Shown: positions 1 to 5,035 of the stretch, piece after piece | How positions within the stretch are numbered: position 1 is the first letter of the stretch | Layout of the letters: each line of letters starts with the position of its first letter | From: HGM12669 sp048527645 | Lineage (GTDB): Bacteria; Bacillota; Clostridia; Oscillospirales; CAG-272 | NCBI GenBank assembly: GCA_048527645.1 | Contig: DBGFNI010000064.1 | Location: forward strand, 1-5,035 | Direction of reading: 5' to 3' | Length of the DNA stretch: 5,035 nucleotides | Translations under genes and position numbers: made by a program | Notes under the pieces: generated by a model | What the model was told of the DNA's origin: nothing | Databases searched by the model: none | What the model saw: the letters and a program-made list of their open reading frames with translations, nothing else

Positions 1-1657
1 CATGCAGGCAGGCTTTGCAATGGTGGAAACCGGCTTTACCCGTGCGAAGAACGCCGGCAACATCATTATGAAAAACCTGATGGACTTCTGTATCGGTACA
101 GTAGTGTTCGTCCTGTTGGGCTTTTCGCTGATGATGGCGGAGGATTATGTATTCGGACTTATCGGAATCCCCAATCTGAGTATTTTCACGGATTTCAGCG
201 CGTTCATTGAGAACAACGCTTCCAGCTTTGTGTTCAACCTGGTGTTCTGTGCAACGGCTGCGACGATTGTGTCCGGCTCCATGGCAGAAAGAACGAAGTT
301 CATCTCCTACTGTATTTATTCCGGCGTGATCTCCCTGTTTGTCTATCCGATTGAGGCAGGCTGGGTCTGGAACAGCCAGGGCTGGCTTGCACAGATGGGC
401 TTCCACGATTTTGCCGGTTCGGCAGCGATCCACTCCGTCGGTGGTATCACCGCACTGATCGGTGCGATCATGGTGGGTCCGCGTCTGGGCAAGTATGTCA
501 AGGACAGCGCCGGCAAGGTGACGAAGGTCAATGCGATTCCCGGTCACTCCATCACATTGGGCGCTTTGGGGTGCTTCATCCTTTGGTTCGGTTGGTACGG
601 CTTTAACGGCGCAGCCGCTTGGGACGGTAACTCCCTCGCCTCCATCTTCCTGACCACAACCATCGCTCCCGCAGTGGCAACCTGCACCACGATGGTGTTC
701 ACATGGATCAAAAACGGCAAGCCGGATGTTTCGATGTGTCTGAACGCATCTCTGGCAGGTCTGGTGGGTATCACCGCCGGCTGTGATGCGCTGGATGCAC
801 TCGGATCGATTGTTGTCGGTGTGGTTTCCGGTATTCTGGTTGTTGTAGCGGTCGAATTCCTCGATCTGAAGCTGCATATCGACGACCCCGTCGGTGCAGT
901 CGGTGTTCACTTTGTCAACGGTGTCTGGGGCACCCTGGCGGTCGGCCTGCTGGCAAACCCCAGTGCTCCCGCCGGCCTGGAGGGTCTGTTCTACACCGGC
1001 AGCGCAAAGCTGCTCGGCGTGCAGACGCTGGGTATTGTCGCAATTCTCGCTTGGACTGCCGTTATGATGACGCTGACCTTTTTTATCATCAAAAAGACAG
1101 TCGGCCTGCGTGTATCCGCTGAGGAGGAAATCAAGGGTCTGGACAGCACAGAGCATGGCTTGCCCAGTGCATACGCAGATTTCGTTCCCGCTGTGGAAAG
1201 CCTGGATTACGGATATGATCAGGCAGTTGCCGTGAGCGGTGAAACGCCGGTGGCAGAGGCCGTTCCGGTGAAGAAGGTTCCCGCCTTTGAAGAGGGCGGA
1301 CCGAAGTTCACCAAGGTTGAGGTGATCTGCAGAGAGTCCCGTCTGGAAGCGCTGAAGGCGGCGATGATGAAGATCGGTATCACCGGCATGACCGTGTCCC
1401 ACGTTTTGGGTTGCGGTGTGCAGAAGGGTAAGCCGGAGTATTACCGCGGCGTTCCCGTTGAGGCAAACCTGCTGCCGAAGGTTCAGGTGGATATCGTTGT
1501 CAGTGCGGTTCCGGTTCGCAACGTCATCGAAACTGCGAAGGCAGTGCTGTACACCGGTCATATCGGTGACGGTAAGATCTTCGTCTACGATGTCGAAAAC
1601 GTGGTGAAGGTCCGCACCGGCGAAGAGGGCTATGACGCCTTGCAGGATGTCGAATAA
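1..1657 (+). CDS. Ammonium transporter fused to a C-terminal PII signalling domain (Amt-GlnK fusion), 5' end cut by the window
   Basis: Membrane channel that moves ammonium (as NH3 or NH4+) into the cell, with its own cytoplasmic PII sensor attached. The visible 551 residues begin inside TM1: the first ATG (base 2) falls in the TM1 motif around GFAMVETGFTRAKNA, so it is internal and roughly 15-35 residues lie upstream of the window. About ten more membrane segments follow to residue ~365. E. coli AmtB landmarks align as Phe gate F82 and F201, W123, D136, twin pore histidines H144 (AAIHSVGG) and H303 (GVHFVNG), and the cytoplasmic tail TVGLRV...GLD..EHG (366-386). After a Pro/Val/Ala-rich linker (~388-434), a complete PII domain occupies ~436-551. 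It aligns without gaps to E. coli GlnB (offset 435): Q474=Q39, Y481-R482-G483=Y46-R47-G48, K493=K58, T518..IGDGKIFV=T83..K90 region, R538=R103. The uridylylated Tyr51 is V486. The fusion is read in one uninterrupted frame. Codons look biased (AAG, GGT, TTC), suggesting high expression. Family assignment is very secure; sensor behaviour is inferred. Confidence 0.97.
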   Translation, partial: MQAGFAMVETGFTRAKNAGNIIMKNLMDFCIGTVVFVLLGFSLMMAEDYVFGLIGIPNLSIFTDFSAFIENNASSFVFNLVFCATAATIVSGSMAERTKFISYCIYSGVISLFVYPIEAGWVWNSQGWLAQMGFHDFAGSAAIHSVGGITALIGAIMVGPRLGKYVKDSAGKVTKVNAIPGHSITLGALGCFILWFGWYGFNGAAAWDGNSLASIFLTTTIAPAVATCTTMVFTWIKNGKPDVSMCLNASLAGLVGITAGCDALDALGSIVVGVVSGILVVVAVEFLDLKLHIDDPVGAVGVHFVNGVWGTLAVGLLANPSAPAGLEGLFYTGSAKLLGVQTLGIVAILAWTAVMMTLTFFIIKKTVGLRVSAEEEIKGLDSTEHGLPSAYADFVPAVESLDYGYDQAVAVSGETPVAEAVPVKKVPAFEEGGPKFTKVEVICRESRLEALKAAMMKIGITGMTVSHVLGCGVQKGKPEYYRGVPVEANLLPKVQVDIVVSAVPVRNVIETAKAVLYTGHIGDGKIFVYDVENVVKVRTGEEGYDALQDVE

Positions 1658-1688
1658 ATCAAATTAAATGAAAGACTATCACTCGCTT

Positions 1689-1719
1689 TATGCCGACGGA
1701 AAATTTTTCCGCCGGCATA
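1689..1719. repeat. 31-base imperfect palindrome / stem-loop between the transporter and asnB
   Basis: The arms at 1689-1703 and 1705-1719 are complementary at 14 of 15 positions, with one A-C mismatch at 1696/1712. The centre is AT-rich (GGAAAATTTTTCC). As RNA it would fold into a stem of about 11-13 pairs with a small loop from the A/T centre. It ends 13 bases before the asnB Shine-Dalgarno. No U-run follows the right arm, so it is not a standard intrinsic terminator. It could be an mRNA end-stabilising or processing hairpin for the transporter message, a partial attenuator, or a DNA operator. The repeat is seen directly; any function is inference. Confidence 0.6.
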
Positions 1720-1732
1720 TGGCGGTTATATC

Positions 1733-1737
1733 GGAGG
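1733..1737 (+). promoter_or_regulatory. asnB ribosome binding site (GGAGG), decides the start
   Basis: GGAGG lies 8 bases before the ATG at 1746. It fixes that ATG rather than the in-frame ATG at 1668, which has no Shine-Dalgarno and sits upstream of the palindrome. The choice is confirmed by the protein: only the 1746 start puts a cysteine at position 2, as class II glutaminases require. Confidence 0.92.
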
Positions 1738-1745
1738 AAAAATGT

Positions 1746-3326
1746 ATGTGTTCCATTATGGGTTATTGCGGCAAAGAGGCGGATCGGGAAGCCTTTTTAG
1801 CGGGTTTTGAAAAAACAGTATCCAGAGGCCCGGATGACAGCCGGGTGGTGGATACGACAAACGGCTTGCTGGGCTTTCATCGCCTGGCAATTATGGGGCT
1901 GACACCTTCCGGGATGCAGCCCTTTCGCCTTGGAGACAGTTATGTCGTGTGCAACGGTGAGATTTACGGATTTGAAAAGCTGAAAAATGAGCTGTGTGAC
2001 AAATACACGTTTGCAAGCGATTCTGACTGTGAAATTCTTTTGCCGCTGTACCGGGAATACGGCACCGATATGTTCCGTATGCTGGATGCGGAATTTGCCT
2101 GCATCATTTACGACGGCGAAACGCAGGAGTATATCGCCGCGCGCGATCCGATCGGCATCCGCCCGCTGTATTACGGGTATGACAAAAAGGGCGTGATCCT
2201 GTTTGCCAGCGAGGCGAAAAACCTGGTTGGGTTGACTGACCGCATTATGCCCTTCCCGCCCGGGCATTATTATAAGGACGGCAAATTCATCTGCTACTGC
2301 GACATTGCAAAGGTGGACGCGGTCTGCCACGATTCGCTGGACACGGTTTGCCGCAACATTCATGACAAGTTGGTTGCCGGTGTAGAAAAGCGCCTGGTCG
2401 CCGACGCGAAGGTTGGCTTTCTGCTTTCCGGCGGGCTGGATTCTTCTCTGGTCTGCGCCATCGCGGCGAAAAAGAGCCGGGAAAAGATCAAGACCTTTGC
2501 CATCGGCATGTCGGAGGACGCGATTGATTTGAAATACGCAAAGCAGGCGGCGGATTATATCGGCAGCGAGCACCGGGAGATCATCATCACAAAAGACGAT
2601 GTCATTTCCTCGCTGGAAACAGTGATTGCGCTGCTTGGCACCTTTGACATCACCACCATCCGCGCCAGCATGGGCATGTATCTGATTTGCAAGGCCATTC
2701 ATGAGCAAACGGATATCCGCGTGCTGCTAACCGGAGAAATCTCTGATGAGCTGTTTGGATACAAGTATACGGATTTCGCGCCGGATGCGGCGGCATTCCA
2801 GGCAGAAGCGGAAAAACGCGTCCGCGAGCTGCATATGTATGATGTGCTCCGTGCCGACCGCTGCATTTCCGTCAACTCTCTGGAGGCGCGGGTTCCCTTC
2901 GGCGATCTTGATTTTGTAAAATATGTGATGGCGATCGATCCAGAGATGAAGCTTAACACCTACGGCAAGGGCAAATATCTGCTGCGCCGCGCCTTTGAAG
3001 ACGGCGATTATCTGCCGCCGGAGATCCTGTGGCGGGAAAAGGCAGCGTTTTCCGACGCGGTCGGGCATTCCATGGTGGATTATCTCAAGGAGTATGCTCA
3101 GACCTGCTATACCGACGCGGAATTTGAAGCGGGCTGCCAAAAGTATACACATGCCAGACCGTTTACCAAAGAATCGTTGCTTTACCGGGATATTTTTGAA
3201 AAATACTACCCCGGGCAAAGTGAAATGATTGTAGATTTCTGGATGCCCAACAAGGCATGGGAGGGCTGTGATGTCAACGACCCCTCCGCCAGAGTTCTTT
3301 CCAACTACGGCGACAGCGGCAAATAA
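1746..3326 (+). CDS. asnB: Asparagine synthetase B, glutamine-hydrolysing
   Basis: Cytoplasmic enzyme making asparagine from aspartate, glutamine and ATP, releasing glutamate, AMP and pyrophosphate. The 526-residue product begins Met-Cys-Ser-Ile, so Cys2 becomes the N-terminal nucleophile after Met removal. The class II glutaminase domain (~2-190) shows RGPD (27-30), R46 in HRLAIMG, NGEIYG with N70 and E72, and SDCE with D94, matching glutamine-binding residues of E. coli AsnB. The synthetase domain (~200-515) has the PP-loop SGGLDSS (228-234), GEISDELFG (330-338; GEGSDE is usual), SLEARVPF (378-385), WREKAAFSDAVG (429-440) and the tail DPSARV. The length is slightly below E. coli AsnB (554), with no frameshift. 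It is the E. coli/eukaryote-like long form rather than the shorter sporulation-type relatives. It lies 88 bases after the transporter and 26 before guaA, so it is probably co-transcribed with guaA. A specialised amidotransferase for another substrate cannot be excluded from sequence alone, but the full motif set favours true AsnB. Confidence 0.96.
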   Translation: MCSIMGYCGKEADREAFLAGFEKTVSRGPDDSRVVDTTNGLLGFHRLAIMGLTPSGMQPFRLGDSYVVCNGEIYGFEKLKNELCDKYTFASDSDCEILLPLYREYGTDMFRMLDAEFACIIYDGETQEYIAARDPIGIRPLYYGYDKKGVILFASEAKNLVGLTDRIMPFPPGHYYKDGKFICYCDIAKVDAVCHDSLDTVCRNIHDKLVAGVEKRLVADAKVGFLLSGGLDSSLVCAIAAKKSREKIKTFAIGMSEDAIDLKYAKQAADYIGSEHREIIITKDDVISSLETVIALLGTFDITTIRASMGMYLICKAIHEQTDIRVLLTGEISDELFGYKYTDFAPDAAAFQAEAEKRVRELHMYDVLRADRCISVNSLEARVPFGDLDFVKYVMAIDPEMKLNTYGKGKYLLRRAFEDGDYLPPEILWREKAAFSDAVGHSMVDYLKEYAQTCYTDAEFEAGCQKYTHARPFTKESLLYRDIFEKYYPGQSEMIVDFWMPNKAWEGCDVNDPSARVLSNYGDSGK

Positions 3327-3338
3327 ACAAACGGATAC

Positions 3339-3344
3339 GGGAGG
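3339..3344 (+). promoter_or_regulatory. guaA ribosome binding site (GGGAGG), supports the GTG start
   Basis: GGGAGG sits 8 bases before the GTG at 3353, ideal spacing. No ATG in this frame fits: the first residues after the GTG (KEKILVLDFGGQYNQLIARR) are already the conserved GMP synthase N-terminus. The 26-base gap after asnB holds this site and no visible promoter or terminator, supporting co-transcription. Confidence 0.92.
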
Positions 3345-3352
3345 ATTGTACG

Positions 3353-4888
3353 GTGAAAGAAAAAATTCTTGTCTTGGATTTCGGCGGGCAATATAATCAG
3401 CTGATTGCGCGCAGAGTGCGGGAACAGCATGTTTATGCGGAGCTCAAGCCTTATCATCAGATCACCACAGCGCAGATTTGTGAGCAGGGCTACCGCGGAA
3501 TCATATTCACGGGCGGGCCGAATTGCGTCAACGACGCGGATGCCCCGCGCTTTACGGCGGATCTTTTGGACGCGGGCATTCCCATTTTGGGGATTTGCTA
3601 CGGCGATCAGCTGCTGGCATATTTGGCGGGCGGTAAGATCTGCCGCGCGGAGGAGCGCAGCGAATACGGAAAAACCACGGTGCATACCGCGGACAACGTG
3701 CTGTTCCGCGACGTTCCGGCAGAGAGCATCTGCTGGATGAGCCACACGGACTATATCAAGACGCCGCCGCAGGGCTTTGAGGTGATCGCGACGACGGACA
3801 AATGTCCCTGTGCCGCAATGTGTGACGAGAAGAGAAAGCTGTACGGCGTGCAGTTCCACCCGGAAGTGACGCATACCGCGTTCGGCACGCAAATGCTGCA
3901 CAATTTCCTGTTTGATATCTGCGGCTGCCGCGGCGATTGGAAAATGGAGCGCTTTGTCGAGCAGTCGATCGAAAAATATCGGGAGCAGCTCGCCGGGAAA
4001 AAAGTGCTTTTGGCGCTGTCCGGCGGCGTGGATTCGTCTGTTGCCGCAGTTTTGCTGCACCGTGCCATCGGGCAGAATCTGGTCTGCGTGTTTGTGGATC
4101 ACGGTTTGCTGCGTAAGGGCGAGGGAGATTTTGTGGAACAGACCTTCCGCAAAACCTTCGGCATGAACCTGATTCGGGTGCAGGCGGAGGATCGCTTTTT
4201 GCAAAAGCTTGCCGGCGTTTGTGAGCCGGAGAAAAAGCGAAAGATCATCGGCGAGGAGTTCATTCACGTCTTTGAAGAGGAGGCGAAAAAGCTCGGAAAG
4301 ATTCATATGCTCGCACAGGGAACTATTTATCCGGATGTTGTGGAAAGCGGAAAGGGCGATTCCGCGGTGATCAAGAGCCACCACAATGTCGGCGGTTTGC
4401 CGGATGTGATGTCCTTCGAGGGCATTGTCGAGCCGCTGCGTGATTTGTTTAAGGATGAGGTGCGTCAGGCGGGAACGCAACTGGGCATCCCGCATGAACT
4501 GGTTTGGCGCCAGCCCTTCCCCGGTCCCGGTCTTGCGGTCCGCGTAATCGGGGAGATCACAAAGGAAAAACTGGATTTGCTCCGCGAGGCGGACGCAATT
4601 TTCCGCGAGGAGGTCGCCCGCGCCGGGCAGGAACAGGCGGCGAACCAGTATTTTGCCGTGCTGACCGATCTGCGGAGCGTCGGCGTAATGGGCGACGCCA
4701 GAACCTACGGGTATACCGTCGCGCTGCGCGCCGTCACCACAGACGATTTTATGACGGCGGAATGGACGCGCCTGCCCTACGAGGTGCTTGAGCGCGCGAG
4801 CAGCCGGATCACCGGCGAGGTGCGCGGCATCTCCCGCGTGGTCTATGATATCACCTCCAAACCCCCGGCAACCGTGGAGTGGGAATGA
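3353..4888 (+). CDS. guaA: GMP synthase (glutamine-hydrolysing)
   Basis: Last step of de novo GMP synthesis in the cytoplasm: XMP + glutamine + ATP give GMP, glutamate, AMP and pyrophosphate. The product is 511 residues, close to the 513-525 usual for bacterial single-chain GuaA. The class I glutaminase domain (~1-190) opens with VLDFGGQYNQLIARRVRE; its nucleophile is C82 in GICYGDQ, and the His-Glu pair is H169/E171 in GVQFHPEVTHT. The ATP-pyrophosphatase domain (~195-390) has the PP-loop SGGVDSS (223-229), FVDHGLLRKGE (247-257), GTIYPDVVES (323-332) and KSHHNVGGLP (341-350). The C-terminal dimerisation/XMP-binding domain shows GPGLAVRVIGEIT (391-403), SVGVMGDARTYG (442-453), ALRAVTTDDFMTA (457-469), and ends in ITSKPPATVEWE. 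All catalytic elements are intact. Two residues are uncommon: Asp85 in CYGDQ, where CYGMQ is usual, and Thr132 in MSHTD, where MSHGD is usual. No purine riboswitch is visible upstream. Identity is very secure. Confidence 0.98.
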   Translation: MKEKILVLDFGGQYNQLIARRVREQHVYAELKPYHQITTAQICEQGYRGIIFTGGPNCVNDADAPRFTADLLDAGIPILGICYGDQLLAYLAGGKICRAEERSEYGKTTVHTADNVLFRDVPAESICWMSHTDYIKTPPQGFEVIATTDKCPCAAMCDEKRKLYGVQFHPEVTHTAFGTQMLHNFLFDICGCRGDWKMERFVEQSIEKYREQLAGKKVLLALSGGVDSSVAAVLLHRAIGQNLVCVFVDHGLLRKGEGDFVEQTFRKTFGMNLIRVQAEDRFLQKLAGVCEPEKKRKIIGEEFIHVFEEEAKKLGKIHMLAQGTIYPDVVESGKGDSAVIKSHHNVGGLPDVMSFEGIVEPLRDLFKDEVRQAGTQLGIPHELVWRQPFPGPGLAVRVIGEITKEKLDLLREADAIFREEVARAGQEQAANQYFAVLTDLRSVGVMGDARTYGYTVALRAVTTDDFMTAEWTRLPYEVLERASSRITGEVRGISRVVYDITSKPPATVEWE

Positions 4889-4901
4889 TTTCATACCCTT
4901 A

Positions 4902-4927
4902 AAAAAGCCCATAAACAAAGGCTTTTT
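4902..4927 (+). terminator. Weak candidate intrinsic terminator just after guaA
   Basis: AAAAAGCC (4902-4909) pairs with GGCTTTTT (4920-4927) across a 10-base loop, starting 13 bases after the guaA stop. It has the A-tract, stem and T-tract pattern of a rho-independent terminator, but only three G-C pairs support the stem and the T-run stops after five bases. It may act as a leaky first terminator. Confidence 0.45.
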
Positions 4928-4988
4928 GCCGCTTTGCTGTCCTCTGCGGCGACAAAACGGCAGCATGAATTGAAGGATTGCAAAAGAT

Positions 4989-5029
4989 AAGAGCTATCAG
5001 ATTTCTTGGAAAATCTGATAGCTCTTTTT
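4989..5029 (+). terminator. Strong intrinsic terminator ending the asnB-guaA unit
   Basis: Perfect 16-base arms at 4989-5004 and 5011-5026 (core GAGCTATCAGATTT with its exact complement) enclose a 6-base loop CTTGGA. The right arm runs into TTTTT (5025-5029), then ATTT, a classic rho-independent signal about 100 bases after the guaA stop. On the other strand the hairpin is followed by TTATCTTTT, so it might also stop transcription from a convergent gene beyond the window. Between this hairpin and the weaker one (4928-4988) I see no gene. Confidence 0.9.
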
Positions 5030-5035
5030 ATTTCA

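Noticed and set aside
2..4. The ATG at base 2 as the true start of the transporter
   Set aside because: The residues from here on already align to the middle of TM1, so the gene must begin upstream of the window.
1668..1745. An in-frame upstream ATG at 1668 that would add 26 residues to AsnB
   Set aside because: It lacks a Shine-Dalgarno, its extension translates the palindrome, and it would bury the cysteine that must be the N-terminal nucleophile. The ATG at 1746 has GGAGG at ideal spacing.
1658..1745. A promoter or nitrogen-regulator site for asnB in the gap
   Set aside because: I found no convincing -35/-10 pair; the TTATAT near 1726-1731 would start transcription inside the ribosome binding site. 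No TnrA/GlnR-like consensus is visible.
1797..2708. A 303-codon open frame on the - strand inside asnB
   Set aside because: Antisense to conserved catalytic segments of asnB, no recognisable family, and no independent sign of coding.
4928..4965. Small hairpin GCCGC/GCGGC (4928-4932 with 4946-4950) and the TGCTG/CAGCA pairing after guaA
   Set aside because: Only five pairs with large loops and mutually exclusive alternatives; such pairings are expected by chance in this composition.
3305..4966. A 553-codon open frame on the - strand covering all of guaA
   Set aside because: It lies exactly opposite a fully conserved guaA, its translation is rich in His/Arg/Leu/Gln with no recognisable domain, and its start is in the non-coding tail. 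It is explained by codon bias of guaA leaving few stops on the other strand.
4504..4973. Short + strand open frames overlapping the end of guaA in another frame
   Set aside because: Arg/Gly/Ala-rich translations typical of out-of-frame GC-rich reading, overlapping the conserved C-terminal domain of GuaA, with no ribosome binding site that needs explaining.

Overview
The window reads as a piece of chromosome from an anaerobic Gram-positive bacterium, most likely a member of the Clostridia in or near the Oscillospiraceae/Ruminococcaceae. That placement is an inference. It rests on moderately GC-rich, GCG/CTG-rich codon use (judged by eye), strong AGGAGG-type ribosome binding sites, and an ammonium transporter fused directly to a PII protein, an architecture I associate mainly with Clostridia and some archaea. 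No 16S or other taxonomic marker is present.

Layout, all on the + strand: (1) bases 1-1657, an ammonium transporter missing its extreme N-terminus at the window edge and carrying a complete PII (GlnK/GlnB-like) domain at its C-terminus; (2) 1658-1745, an 88-base gap with a conspicuous 31-base imperfect palindrome and the asnB ribosome binding site; (3) 1746-3326, asparagine synthetase B; (4) a 26-base gap with a strong ribosome binding site; (5) 3353-4888, GMP synthase guaA with a GTG start; (6) 4889-5035, a non-coding tail with one weak and one very strong hairpin terminator. No gene on the - strand is supported; the long open frames there lie antisense to the three real genes.

The three genes form a coherent nitrogen theme. 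The transporter brings in ammonium under control of its own tethered PII sensor. Ammonium is fixed into glutamine by a glutamine synthetase not seen here. AsnB and GuaA then both spend glutamine, through unrelated glutaminase domains (class II with an N-terminal Cys, class I with a Cys-His-Glu triad) joined to related ATP-pyrophosphatase synthetase domains. Spacing and the absence of a clear terminator suggest asnB-guaA are co-transcribed, possibly by read-through from the transporter gene, ending at the hairpin around 4989-5029.

Nothing in the window looks like a mobile element, CRISPR array, RNA gene or wholly unknown system. The points most worth a second look are the PII domain, which keeps the pore-plugging arginine but lacks the uridylylated tyrosine and has several altered ligand residues; the palindrome ahead of asnB; and uncommon residues at otherwise conserved motifs in GuaA and AsnB.
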